Shown: positions 11,796 through 23,775 of the stretch, piece by piece
Layout: every line of letters starts with the position of its first letter
Numbering within the stretch: position 1 is the first letter of the stretch
Assembly: GCF_963662255.1 (NCBI RefSeq)
Contig: NC_085055.1
Coordinates: 2,852,602 to 2,916,601, forward strand
Direction of reading: 5' to 3'
DNA length: 64,000 nt
Source: Cinclus cinclus
Taxonomy: Eukaryota; Chordata; Aves; Passeriformes; Cinclidae
The notes under the pieces: model-generated
The model's input: the letters and a program-made list of their open reading frames with translations, nothing else
Told to the model about the DNA's origin: nothing
The model's database searches: none
Position numbers and translations under genes: made by a program

Positions 11796-13387
11796 TCCTG
11801 AGCCTATGGACTGTTGAGAACTCCCTCGTGGAGGCCATTGAATCCAGTGCCCTGCTTATCCATCACTGGCCTCCAAGGCTGGCACTGCCCCTGCTCCACC
11901 AGCTGTGGGAAATCTTCCCTGCTGTCCAAGGAAATAAATCTTTACACCTTCTCCAGCTGTAAACTAATGGTTCTGAATGATCAAAATAGAATGGCTTGGG
12001 CAATGTGTTATCTGAAGCTGGAAGAGGCAGGTTTCAGCCGTGACAAAACAAAGGCAGGGGGAGCATTATTAGCCAGGCTGTGTCTCCCAGGATGAGAGGT
12101 AGGAGATCTAATATATAGAAGGACCCAAGGGTGAGATTATCTCGGGCTAATTCACCCTTTAGGTTTTGAAACTGCAGCCAAAGCAATCAAACCTGTTACC
12201 ATAGCATTCGTTTTAATGCACAGATAAATTTGTAGCTCTTGTTTATATAGCTCATCCTCTGGAGGCACTAATATGATTCCCTTTAAAACTCAAGTTAATG
12301 AGAAAATAATGGAGCATTTTGGATATAAGAAACATTTTTTCCCACTGTAGCTGTCATCATCTTTTATACAGTCAGACTGATCTTTGAAAGTATAAGTTGG
12401 ATTTATTTTATTACCACAAAACCATTAAAAATCTTTCTTTAAACTGAGCTTTCTGATTCCAGCCTAAAGCCAGAAATACTTACTGTCTAAAAATATTTAT
12501 AAACCAGTATATCACCCGTATATCTTACCTTATCCCTAATAGGAAATTTAAAATCGTAACTCTTGAAACTTCACCTTGGCAACACACATTCTTATTTTAT
12601 TGGTTTTCCTGGACAGAAAGCGCTGATGAGATGGAGAATGTGGCCAGGGAATGGGGATTGCATCTCCCTGGCTGGGTGCAGTGAGCTGTGTAACGAAGCC
12701 ATGTGTGCTTACTTTCCTTTGGATACAGCACTGCAGCAAATCTTCAGCCTTTCCCAAGGTTTAGTCAAGATTCTTTTCAGCCCATAAGTTGTCCTTCAAT
12801 CCTTTCGGACCAGCTGAGGAGCTCCAGTCTCATGGAAAGTCCTCCAGTGCAAGGACAAGGCGCTGCCAATGTTGACATCAGCAGGTCAGACACGAGCTGG
12901 TACCAAAGAGAGCTGGTGCAAAGCTCAGGAATTCACTTTGTCTGGGGAGGATTGGTGGTCTATACATAATTTACATTACCTAGCATTTATTATTCATACC
13001 TATAAACAAACACCTCTGAGGATTGGGCCTTCAGACATTTCAAACTTCCTAAGATTTAATAACAACAGAAGTAATGTAATTTGCGGGGACTGACATTTTA
13101 TCCTTGGTCTCACTTGAAGATTGTGGGAGTTTTGATTTGAGCAGGAAAATTTCGAGGCTGCTGTTGGCTGTGCCTCTGGTGGGGCCATCTCCTTTGCAAA
13201 GTTCACATTATTACTCCATAGTTTTTGTCTCTGCTGCCTCTGGTTTTTCTTAATCTCACCTGCATTTGAGACTGTTCCTCCTCTCCTTTAGTTCTGGACA
13301 AGTGTGGCCATGCCACTGCTCTTTCCTGCAACTCCGTGTTGCTGCTGTCCTGCGAACACTTTGGTCTGTCTGGAGAGGCAGAAGGAA
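11796..13387. other. Unique sequence, no gene
   Basis: No gene or repeat family is recognised. The part from about 12110 to 12430 is AT-rich and non-repetitive, and could be conserved non-coding DNA, but it has no decisive motif cluster. Confidence 0.5.
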
Positions 13388-13563
13388 GAGAGAGAAGAGA
13401 AGAGAAGAGAAGAGAAGAGAAGAGAAGAGAAGAGAAGAGAAGAGAAGAGAAGAGAAGAGAAGAGAAGAGAAGAGAAGAGAAGAGAAGAGAAGAGAAGAGA
13501 AGAGAAGAGAAGAGAAGAGAAGAGAAGAGAAGAGAAGAGAAGAGAAGAGAAGAGAAGAGAAGA
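13388..13563. repeat. (AGAGA)n microsatellite, about 35 units
   Basis: Pure polypurine pentanucleotide repeat of about 175 bases with no interruption visible. The opposite strand is pure pyrimidine. Homopurine mirror-type tracts like this can form triplex (H-DNA). Lys/Arg/Glu-rich frames on the plus strand and Leu/Phe/Ser-rich frames on the minus strand (13203-13652) are by-products of the repeat. Confidence 0.97.
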
Positions 13564-16500
13564 ATGGAATAATAAGAACAATCTTGTGGGGTCATTACAA
13601 AGTTAAATTTCATCTCCCTGGGCTTCTACAGAGGCTGGTGCTTGGTTCATGAAGAGGAGCTGCATTTACCTTCTCCCCCTGGACATGCAGGTTGAGGTGG
13701 TGAGCTATCCCAAGATTTTTGAAGCCTTGTTTCCACACAGCCCAATGTCAAGGCTTGCAATCCTGCTGTTAAAATGGAAATGGTTAAAGTGGAAATGTAA
13801 TTATTGACTCGGAAAAATGCTGTGCTGGGAAGTCACTAATGAAGTCAGCCCCAAACGAGGGAATTGGAGAGGATTGCATTGTTGGAGCCACTAAGAAATA
13901 TCATTGCTGTTGTCAGCAGTGGCAGGAGAAGGGGTGCAAGGCTTTGGCTCAGGGTTTGGCTGAGCACAGCCACACAAAGTGACAGGGCTGGATTCGGATC
14001 TTGGGAATCGAGGGCGTAGTGTGATCCTATTTAAAGCCAGGACTGCAGATTTAATAAAGGCCAGACTTAATCCTGCTGTTCCTTAGGCTCTTGAAAACTC
14101 ACCAGAGTGGGAGATTCCTCCTCCAGCTCTGTGGCACCAAACCTCTCCTGCTCATCCCTGTTTTCCTTCATGCTGTGGAGCTGACACAGCTGGAGTCAGC
14201 CTCAGCCTGTCCCGCTGGGATCTGAGCAGGAAATCCAGTCCAGTTTTCCTCCTGAGAGATTTACTTTAAGTAAGTTTATATTTCTAATTGCTTTGGGACA
14301 CAAAACATGTATGGAAAGATCTCAAGGGATTGGATTAAGTAGTTTTAATTATGACTCTGGCCTCTCTGGAGAAGCATTTCTTGAGGAACATTAACAAATA
14401 TACTCTTGTTTTTTTAACCCTACTTGGTTTGTGGGAATTTTCTATATCTGAAAAAGAGAAATTAATTTAAATTTAATGATGGTGTCTCATTAATTCTGCA
14501 CACTTGCTGTGATCTACCATGCACAAATGGAGGCATCACAGTGCAGGAATTAGGGATGTGATCCATACTTTCCATGCTGGAAAGGCCAGGGATGCAGTGA
14601 GGTTGGTTTAGGATGCCCTCACACCTCTGGGCGGAAGTAAAATTGTACTCTGTGTTTCCAACATTAGAGACACCAAACTGTCCCGTTTCTGTTCCTTTCC
14701 CTGGGGACTATTTCAGTTCAGCTGATCTTGCTTCTGGGAAAAAAAATTTAATATTCAATCCTATTTCCCCTCTAACCCCATTTATCCTACCTGTAGCCCC
14801 CAAAAGGATCCCCCCCTCCTTGGAGTGTTTGCTCCAGGGAATTTTAGATAATTCTTGGTGTTGTCTTATAATTACAGCTCAGCTGATCTCCATGTGTTCC
14901 ACATGAGCCAGCAAACAGGGAAAGGATCCTGAATGAATCCATTCAACTGTGAATCATTTTCCTGAGCTCTCACCATCTCCATTTCACTGCGTTTGGTGTT
15001 TGATTTGTAAAACAGAAATCCCCAGCTGCTGCTGCAGGGTGGATATCCCACTGAACAGACAGAAAGGGTAATAATAAGAACAACAATAATAATGATAAAT
15101 GAAAATATTAACAATAATATCATCATCATAATCTCATTTTTCTTATCTTGCCAAGGAGATATTTATTTTGAGGTTTACCCGAATGAATTTTAGCTGGAGT
15201 TGGGGTTGTCAGAGCCTGAGGCCAAGTCCAGTGAAGTCTTCCAGTTTATTTTAATGCATATGAGCAGATTGGGATTTGAAATCTCAGGTCTTCAGTTTTC
15301 AAGATCCTGACTGACACAGATCAATGGATTTTATTCCAGAAACTCAGGTGGGACACTTAATGCCCATTAAGTTGGAGACAGTGGGGTCCAGGCAAGTGCC
15401 AAAGTGCTCTTCTGAATTGGATATTATTTTAAAAATATAATTTGTGGCTTGATATAAATGTCTGGAAGCACAGTATTTTAACTATTTGATGAGACAACCC
15501 AATGCGATAAGGAGGGGAGATAAATTAGTGCATAATTTGCACATTTGTTGAATGACTACTCCAATATTTTTCACTCTTTCCAGTTACCTGGGCCTTTATT
15601 TCCTGAATAATTTGTTTAAGACCTTCTTCCCTTTCCAGTAAAATAAATTCCCCTCCAATATGTGGCCATAATTCCCAATTCTGTGGTACAGTTGGGTGTT
15701 TGGGAAGGTTGTGGGTGTGACATTGGGGGATTGTGTCATAAGTGGAATGGGGGAGTCGGAGTCGGACTTTTTATTTTATTTTGGGAGATAATAAGGTTTT
15801 AAATGCCTTGTGTCTTCTAACTGCCTTTCATGACTCTTTGGAGCTGCAACCAACTGGTTGTGAAAAGCAGCACTAAAAAAAAAAAAATCAAATTGTGACT
15901 TCTCAGAATTAAATTCTCCTGGCTTTCCTCAAGGATAGAGCATTTTTGCATTTTTTACTTTGGAAAAATATTGCTGGAGGGACAAAACAATCATATCAGT
16001 GATTTGGTCACTCAGGATAAATCCTGGTTGTTCTGTTCATTTTGATCAGAATGGTCTTTCCTTACAGTTTTAGAAATGCTGTCCATTCACAGCTTAATGA
16101 TCTCAGATCACCTTCAGAGCTTTGCAGAATATATTATTTTCTCAAGAATCCAGTGCTATTAGAATTTATCTCCCAGTAGGAAATTGTCATTTTAAGTGCA
16201 GAGATACAAAAAAAAAAAAAAATCCTTTTTTTTTTCTTTTAAAGATAACTTATTTAATACTATAATGCCAATATTAAATAAATCTGGGGATGATACAAAG
16301 AGCTACATAAATAATTCTCTTTAGCTATTAATGGAATACCTGTGCTGATACTCAAGGATTTATTGCACACCAACCATACACACAGCAAATCTACCCAGAA
16401 TTTTCCTGCTGAAGACAAACAAAGCAAAGGGGTTTTAAAGGAAGAATTGAAATAATGTGGAAGCACACAGCTGACTTTTATAGATACATGAGCAAATACA

Positions 16501-16969
16501 TGTTGATTGCTACTCCATGCTGATAAATGCAGCCCATTGAAAACTGGGAGAAGGGAAAATGTCTGCTAAATTTTACAGTGAGGCTGAATACTAACCAGGA
16601 AAGAGATTTCAACGTTATTGTTGGGAAATCCCCAAAGCTTTTGCTTGGTTCTTCAATAGGCAGCTGTGGCACACAACAGGACAAACAGAACTCTGTGCAA
16701 AAATCTGAACCCTCCCAGAGGAGCTGGAATTGCAGAGTGGCAGATCCCTGGGATAAGGACGTTCCTGGGGTAGATAAATTGATAGGATTGGTGTTGTGCT
16801 GCTGATGGAAGTGCTCTCGTTAGAACAAGCTGATTTAAATGAGTAAAAATATCTGGAAAGCTTTTCTAGGGGTTTTCTTTTTCATTTCAGTCAGAAGTAA
16901 AAGCCTCTATTAAAGTGTTTTTATGTGTGAAAAAGAGAGAGGCAAACCCATCTTCCCCTCAAGGAGGAA
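13564..16969. other. Unique AT-rich sequence, no gene
   Basis: No gene or recognised transposon. Low-complexity items are an AAT/ATC-rich patch at about 15068-15131, an A run near 15876 and paired A and T runs near 16208-16240. All frames are short. Confidence 0.55.
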
Positions 16970-17215
16970 ATCCAGCACTTCAAAAGGGACACCTTCCACT
17001 ATCCCAGGCTGCTCCAGCCTGGCCTTGGACACTTCCAGGGCTCCAGGGGCAGCCACAGCTGCTCTGGGAATTCCATCCCAGCCCTTCCCCACCTTCAGAG
17101 GGAGGAATTCCCTCCCAGCATCCCTTAATCCTGCCCACTGTCAAGAGGAAACCATTGGCCCTTCTCCTGTCCCTCCAGACCCTAGCCCAAAATCGCTTTT
17201 GGAATACTTTTAGGT
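16970..17215 (-). mobile_element. CR1 LINE fragment, 3' terminal repeat lost
   Basis: On the plus strand it reads 'GGGACACCTTCCACTATCCC', 'GGCTGCTCCAGCCTGGCCTT' and then 'GGACACTTCCAGGG', followed by GC-rich CR1 sequence to about 'CCTGTCCCTCCAGACCCT'. This is the reverse complement of the CR1 3' region without its extreme end. Start and end are approximate. Confidence 0.85.
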
Positions 17216-18256
17216 GCAGTTTTATAAATACATGATACATATAGTGTTTCTTTTTGGGGAATACACATTAAAACATCACAAATATGTTATAATGTCATTT
17301 GGCCATGAGGTTTTTAAAATTTTATATGAAGATTAGCAAATACAAACTGAATGAGTGTTTGGATTAAGTGAGAAAGTGTTCCTTTAGTAAAACCAGACTC
17401 TCTCTTTTTTGAGTTTCTGGGCTGCTAGATCCAAAAATGAGAATAATACCTGCAAACACACTAAAAATGAGGAAGCAGCAGTGTGGAAATTGTTGTATTC
17501 CAGTGGGAAAATTATAAGAAATGCAGCTGTGCTTGGTCTTCCTACTGATCCCAACCTTCAGATTCCACCAAATTGAATTGTAAAATAATGATCTCCTCTT
17601 CTGTTTTCTCCCAAGATAAACAATCCCCGATATAAAAAAAAAAAAACAACAAACAAACACATGAAGGATACACATAATTAAAAAGAACTTTTATTAAAAT
17701 AGATAAGGCCTCAAACCAAAACGTTTCCATCATTTCCAGCTCATATTTGAACCCAGATCTAAATTCTCTGCCTGGGTTAGTGTCTGTCTAATCCTTTTGT
17801 TTATAACCTGATTTTCAGGGGGAAAATCAGACTATGGTTTTAACAGGAACATTTGGCTGGTGCAGCGAGTACACATACTGAAATAATCTGAAACAGCCTG
17901 TCTGCTTTAGCTTTTTTAAGCTCCTGATTATTTTTTTTTTTCCTGATGATTTCAAACGGCAGCATAGTAAGAACAGCAGACAGGCCTGGGAGAGGCCCAT
18001 CACTGTTATCAACACAGGATGCCAGGCTGTTAAACAGAGCAGAGCTCCCGAGCTTGTAACCAACAGGAGAAATGTTAATGACTTTAACTGAAGTTAACTT
18101 TAACTTCAGTTCCCTGCAGTTCTCCAGGAGTGCCTTGGCTTTGCTAAGGTCACTGGTGTCAGGGCAGCATCTCGGGGTGTCTCACCTGAGCGAACGTGGC
18201 ACCTGGGCACGGTGTCACCCTGGGTGACGTCGTCATTCTCTGCAAGCAGCAGCACC
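17216..18256. other. Unique sequence between CR1 and LTR
   Basis: No gene is recognised. It contains A and T runs near 17635 and 17932 and a perfect palindrome at 18086-18111. The last part, 18112-18256, is GC-rich and lies downstream of the LTR in the LTR's own orientation. It is not shared with the second LTR copy, so it looks like insertion-site flank and not internal element sequence. Confidence 0.5.
18086..18111. repeat. Perfect inverted repeat, 11-bp arms and 4-base loop
   Basis: AACTGAAGTTA, then ACTT, then TAACTTCAGTT. The arms pair perfectly. It lies 145 bases beyond the 3' end of the minus-strand LTR. A cruciform or a paired binding site is possible, but nothing more can be said. 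Confidence 0.9.
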
Positions 18257-18668
18257 TGAGAGGCTCCCTGGAGCAGGGGCTGGGCAGAGCTCAAGGAATA
18301 AAGCAGGGATTTATTAAAAACCTTCCAAGGATTCACCTCGGGCAGTGCAAGAGCCCGGACAGGATGGGCCCGAGTCAGGAATTTTCACACTTTTATAAGT
18401 TTGGGTTCATTCCCACCTTGGGGTTCATTGCCCAACCCCAGCTCCAGGTTCTGCAGTCCCACCCTCCCAGATTCTCTCCTCAGTTCTCTGCTCTTTGCAC
18501 TTTTTGGGGCTGGAGCTGCAGCGGTGTCCTTGGTTCTGGGGCTGGAAAAGGATTGTTTTGTGGGACTGAGCTGTGAGGAGAACTTGGAACACTTGATGTG
18601 GAGTTCAGAGGCACACACCAGTGCGGGACAGAAAATGGAAAATATGAAAGTTAAAACTTAAAGCATCA
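18257..18668 (-). mobile_element. Solo LTR of an endogenous retrovirus-like element, copy A
   Basis: Read on the minus strand it is a 412-base segment beginning TGATG and ending TCTCA, so it has TG...CA ends. Promoter and processing signals are in LTR order: TATAAAAG (18390-18397) and then AATAAA (18310-18315), about 80 bases downstream. A second copy with one substitution and one indel over the last 380 bases lies inverted at 31520-31932, so the two copies define the element boundaries. No gag, pol or env-like frame flanks it, hence the solo LTR call. A 77-codon frame inside (18385-18618, minus) is shared with copy B but resembles no known protein. The family (class I, II or ERVL) was not determined, and a clean target-site duplication was not found. 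Confidence 0.75.
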
Positions 18669-20411
18669 GCAGGAGGTGTTTTTTTGGGGAGCAGCAGCTG
18701 TGTGGATGGGCCAGATCGGGCTCTGCACTCCCTGGACTGCAGGGTTGTCTTTTTGTGTGTTGTGTTTACCAGGGACCAGTTGTGACCCGATTGCAGATGG
18801 CAGCTGGTGCCATCCAGTGTCTCTGTCCTCTGGTGCTCTGAAGACATGCAAATGAGAAAGAAATGCAAGGGACAGATCCTTTGTATAAAAATCACTATGT
18901 TATGCATAATATATAACCACCTTTTCTTCCAAGCTGCTGTTGGTATGTTTTTTCTAACATGGCCTCTTTCTCTCCTGCATCTCCTGCTACCAGGTCAAAT
19001 ATAAAACTAAGGGGACAAAAAAAAAAAAAAAGACTGAAAACAAAGATTTGTTCTGGGACTTTTGAGAGAAACCAGGATATTTATGGATTTACTCTATTCC
19101 CTGTGATAACAAGTTTCTGAGATGGTAATACACTGTCAAATATTTTTCAAGGTTAACAGTTTAGGGACACTATTATGTTGCAAGTTGTCAGCAAGATTAA
19201 TTAAGGGTATTTCAGAGATATGGGAGAAAAATTGTTCTAGCAGCTATTAGAGGGTGAGTAATCCCAACTCGAAGAGTAGTTCCCCTTCAACTCAGTCCTC
19301 CTCAGAGAAAATATTCCCATGTTTAAGGCATGCTCAGAAGATAAAATGTGCATGTTTGGGCTGAGAAGAGCAGTGATGGGGAAGCAATTCTAGACACAAC
19401 CCACACAGTCTCACAGCCAGAGATGGGATGGCCCCACAAAGGTAATTTTTAAATATTTATAGATAAAATATTTCCCTGGGCCAGAAAACACCAAAAATCT
19501 CCCACAGGCAAAGAGCATAGAGGTGAGAGCCAGGCTCAGCAGAGCTCCCCTCAGCATTAGCCACCAGTGGGAGGGCAGAGGGCACCTTATTATCCATCAC
19601 TGATAGAAAAAATTATTGGGCCAGTTAATAAAACAGCAGGGACTGTTTGTGAAAATAATTGCAAGGTCCAGAGAATTGTGAATATGAGAGATCTTAAATA
19701 AAAGAGAAAAAAAACCCATCAGCAACCCTGCACTTTAATCAAAGCACTGCAACCAATACATATATCTACCTGTCTATCTATAATCTGATATTATTTTTAA
19801 TCCCTTTTTAAAATCCCAGTCACTAATGAGGGATAATGCTGGATTGAGGAGGGCCAAAGAGATTTATTGATACCAACTCAGAGCCGTGGCTGTAAATCAG
19901 GACAGTGAAGAAGTATGCCACTGCTGGCTTATGTTCTCTTCCTGCAAAAGGACAGGGATGAATGAACAAGTGTCTGAATGAATGACTGAATAGATGAATG
20001 AATGAAAGAATGAATGCATCATCAAATAAATACATTAAAATACATTGCCAGCTCGTATCGCACGGGAGCTCTTCGGGGCCTTTGTATAAAGAGAGGCAAC
20101 GGCAGCCTTGATTTATTATAAATTAAAATCTGCTTTGTCCAATCCCTCCGAGTGTTTAATTTTTACTGAAGGTCGAAAGGTGCTTTGCATTTGGAGGAAA
20201 TGCATCCCAGTGTAGCTCTAGGAGCACGGAGCTCCTGCTGCCTGCCGGGGCTTCCTGCGCTCAGGGAGGGACCCCAGGGTCCCCAGGGCCACCACAGGGT
20301 GACACAGCAGCACAGTGCCCCTGGGAGGACACGTTTGGTACAATAATCAGCCTTTTTCTTCCTCCTTGCAGGCCTCAAGGCCTTTTCCTCCTTGATGACC
20401 AGAATTTAATG
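18669..20411. other. Unique sequence, no gene
   Basis: No gene or transposon is recognised. It has an A run near 19017-19031 and a GC-richer patch at about 20200-20390. Confidence 0.5.
19976..20014. repeat. Imperfect (GAAT)n microsatellite
   Basis: Tetranucleotide GAAT units with interruptions (ACTG, AGAT, AAGA). The interruptions suggest an old, degenerating array. Confidence 0.85.
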
Positions 20412-20675
20412 GAGTTATGGAATTACAGAATCAGGGAACTTTTTACAGTTACAAAGGGCCATCAAGAAGTCCAACCAGTCCCCCAGCACTGCCAAGGCCA
20501 CCACTGAACCCTGTCCCCAAATGCCACTTTTGCACATCTTTTAAATCCTTCCAGGGATGGTTATTCCACCAGTACCTGGACAACTTTTTTTTCTGAAGGA
20601 ATTTTTCCCAATATCCACCCCTCTTCTCTGGTGCAATCTGGGGCCATTTCCATTTTTCCTATCAAAGGGCAGGAT
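20412..20675 (-). mobile_element. CR1 LINE 3' region, older copy
   Basis: The plus strand has CAGAATCAGGGAA, then 'GTCCAACCAGTCCCCCAGC', 'GGATGGTTATTCCACCA' and 'GGCCATTTCCATTTTTCCTAT'. These are in the order expected for the reverse complement of the CR1 3' region. The many differences from a typical tail point to an old insertion. Confidence 0.82.
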
Positions 20676-23169
20676 TTGTGATCCCTCTCTGAAATGTAAT
20701 TCTAGGCTTGCCTGCCAGGCAGCAAGGTGGCATCCTGTCCTGTGCCAGGGGTAGGAAGCACAGGTGGAATCCTGACAGGGACCCAGTGACAGTTGTGGCT
20801 TTTCCATCACAAGTGCCAGGTACACAAAGAACATTCCCAATCCCTCTGCCATCTCCAGTGTGCAGAAACCACCTCTGGAGATACATGGGACCAGTTTTAC
20901 TCCCTTTGAGAAAACTGGGGTGATCCAAATTCAATTATTTTGTTGGTGTTTTTTTTTCTGAAATCTATCTCTGTTTTGAACTTTGCACTTGTGTTTGATT
21001 CCCTTTCCCTCTTCTCTAATGGGGTCCTGGAGGATGAAGCTCTTCTAGCTTGAGATAAAGGTCCTCCAAATGAGAAGTACAGAGCCATAGCTGCCAATTT
21101 AATTAGCTCTCATGCATTCACATGCAGATGGAAGGACTTTTGGAAGGAGAGAATCTATTCAAGATGAATAAATTACTTCAGTTTTTAAATAACTAAACCA
21201 GCAGTTTTATTCCCCACTGCTAATATTTCTGTCAGTAAGGTCAAGGATAATGAAGCAAAATTCTAGAAAGGGTGACCCAAACCTTAGCTTTTTTTTTTTA
21301 ATTGCAAATGTTCCCATTCATAAAATCTACATCTGCAAGTACAAAATCAACAGTTAAATGTTTGCCTTTTCTGTGTCTCTATTTCTCCAAGGAGAGAAGA
21401 TTTTTACCCAGATTTCACTTCTAACATTCTGTTGAAGTTTCTGAAGGAAGAACAAGTCTCCTAAACTTTTTTTGCTGTTATTATTTTTACCTGTGGGTAA
21501 ATATGTTCTTTGCTGTTAGTAGAGTCAGTGTTTTCCTTCCATACTAAGAACTTTTTCCATGTGTCTCCAGCATGGTTTAGAGTAGTTCCTTTTCTCCCAG
21601 TTTTTGTAAGTTTATTTTTAACTTCTATTGAAAAGAAAAACCATGAAAACCCAACCCTAGAAGGGAACATGGCTTATGGAATAAAATCAAATGACCAAAG
21701 TATTATGGAAGATACTAGAGATATACAAAGAGCAGAGTGCAATGCAGCAGGACCCAGGTTAGCTGTTTTAGGAAACCATTTCCAGCAGATGAAATCACTG
21801 CTAAAAGCAGGTGTTTACTCCAAAAGCTGCAGCAATGTTGCTCTGTCATGTCCCATGAAATCATCCCTGCTGCATCATGCTATGTTACACCACATCGTGG
21901 ATGTATGGAGGGGAACCCAGTGCAGAGTAACAGGATGTGACAGACAACATTTAGCAAAAATACTCACTTAGTTGACTCAGATCCTTGCCATCAGCTCGAA
22001 TCAGGGAGCGTGGTTGCAAACAAGGCTGACAGATGGATGTGAATTCACCGAGGAACAGCATCCCGTGGAAATCTGGAAGTTCCTTGTTCTGTACCTAGTC
22101 CTTGTCCTGTTGATGGTTTCTGTGCCCAGCTCCTCTTTCTCAGCATTTCCTCCCCTGCTGTGAGTAGTGAGATGGGTTGGTTGTCATTTATCCTGACATA
22201 ACTCGTGACTTTCACATGAGGGATTAATCACATACTTGGGACAGGAGTGCTGTCAACTGACAGCTGATGGAATTGCTGTAAACAGTTTTTATATGAGCAG
22301 AATTGTGAACTACTCGAGAAGGTGTTTGGACTCTGTATTTATGTTTAGAGAGGGAGTATTTTAGGGAGCAAGAGGCTTATCTCTGAAGACACCTCTATTT
22401 TGCAATGTGACAAAGTCTTTTTGATCAGAATGAAGGTACGGAGACTTTGTTATTGCTCTTGAAGAAGATGTTTTATGGTAATACTACTAAAAAAAGGTTT
22501 AGGAAATAAGTGCTTGTTCATGGAGACAAAAAAAATCAAATATAAGCAAGGTAGCTGAGGTGTCCATCCATAGATGGATTTTTATAAATATCCATCCTGA
22601 CCTAGATGGCAATTTCCAGCCCATAGGGCAGGACCTGGACAGCTACAGAGCTGTGGTGTGTTTGGGCAGAAACATTTGTCCTGGCAAAAATTAGGATGAG
22701 AGATCCTCATTCCAGGTATTAAAGAGGGTTTCAGGGATGCTGATGAAGATAGCCCAGGAAAATCTGGCTGCTGAAGTGTGAATAAATTTACACATCACTT
22801 GAAGCTTCTCCTCCTTATGAGGAACAAAACAACCAATAGTTTGCAGGATTCTGAAAAGGAACCTACAGATGCCAGAAAAAAATTCATATTGTGTCATCAA
22901 TTCACAGAATCCATGGTCCTTTGTCCTCCCAGAGGACAGAGGGAATTTTCAAGACTCTTCACATTCAGGTATTCGAGGTTCAGTGTCCCATCAGCAGCTC
23001 ACAGCCTTTGTCCAGATGCATGTTATGGGAATGGCAGTAAATGCCAGCAGTAATGCTGCTGAGGGAAGGTGCACCTGGGGAATACACGGGCTCATTTCAT
23101 GGCTGAAACATCCACAGCCTCCTGCATGGTGGTCTCAGCACTCTGGCCTAAGGATGCTGAGGAAGAAAA
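20676..23169. other. Unique sequence, no gene
   Basis: No gene is recognised. A 153-codon frame (21510-21971, plus) has a hydrophobic N-terminal stretch but no recognisable family, and no splice or promoter context supports it. Confidence 0.5.
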
Positions 23170-23400
23170 GCTATGACAGAATCATGAAATGCCCTAAGTT
23201 GGAAGGGAACCCCAAGGATTATCCAAACCAGCTTCTCCCCCTGCACAGACCCCCCCAACAATTCCACCCTGTGCATCCCTGGGACCAGTGTCCAAAAAGT
23301 CCTGGAGCTCTGACAGCCTCGGGGCTGTGCCCATTCCCTGGGGAGCCTGGGCAGTGCCCAGCACTGGGGGAAGAACCTTTCCCTGATATCCAACCTATGG
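23170..23400 (-). mobile_element. CR1 LINE 3' end fragment
   Basis: The plus strand starts near GACAGAATCATGAAATG and carries 'GTTGGAAGGGAACCCCAAGG' and 'CCTGGGGAGCCTGGGCAGTG'. This is the reverse complement of a CR1 tail. It belongs to the same subfamily as the plus-strand copy at 41670-41925: translated in the CR1 sense, both give the peptide WALPRLPREWAQPRG. It accounts for much of a 192-codon plus-strand frame at 22869-23447. Confidence 0.9.
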
Positions 23401-23721
23401 ATAATGCAACCTACACGGAGTCAATATGGAAAATTCAACCTGCGTAAAGAAGCAAGGAACAACACTGAGCATCTGTTTCCTTTGGTATGTGCCATCTTAG
23501 CTGATACTAGAAGCATGTATTACATTTGAGGAATTCATTCCTCATGGCTCTTGGGAAATTTGGGAAGCAGACCTGCCCCCCAAACACCCCCGGGTGAGTC
23601 CCCTGCCCATGCTGGCTCCATGAGCTCTGGCTGTCACTGGGTTTGTGCTGATGCTGTTCACTCTCCCCTGGAGGCCTCAGGAGCCTCCTGGCCTCGGACA
23701 GTCTCCTGGAGATGTGGGGAT

Positions 23722-23775
23722 GGCTGGGATGGCTGGGATGGCTGGGATGGCTGGGATGACTGGGATGGTTGGGAT
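23722..23775. repeat. 9-bp tandem repeat, 6 units
   Basis: Unit GGCTGGGAT: four perfect copies followed by GACTGGGAT and GGTTGGGAT. In one plus frame it gives repeated Gly-Trp-Asp triplets, which is a by-product of the 9-base period. Confidence 0.95.

Noticed and set aside
13203..13652. Lys/Arg/Glu-rich and Leu/Phe/Ser-rich frames
   Set aside because: They are translations of the AGAGA pentamer and its complement.
18385..18618. 77-codon frame repeated identically at 31570-31803, suggestive of a duplicated gene
   Set aside because: Both copies lie inside the LTR pair, span its TATA box region and resemble no known protein. The identity is explained by the LTR being shared.
22869..23447. 192-codon plus-strand frame
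   Set aside because: A large part runs antisense through a CR1 tail, and the rest has no recognisable feature.
23722..23775. Gly-Trp-Asp repeats as a coding tandem domain
   Set aside because: Six units only, 9-base period, no gene context.
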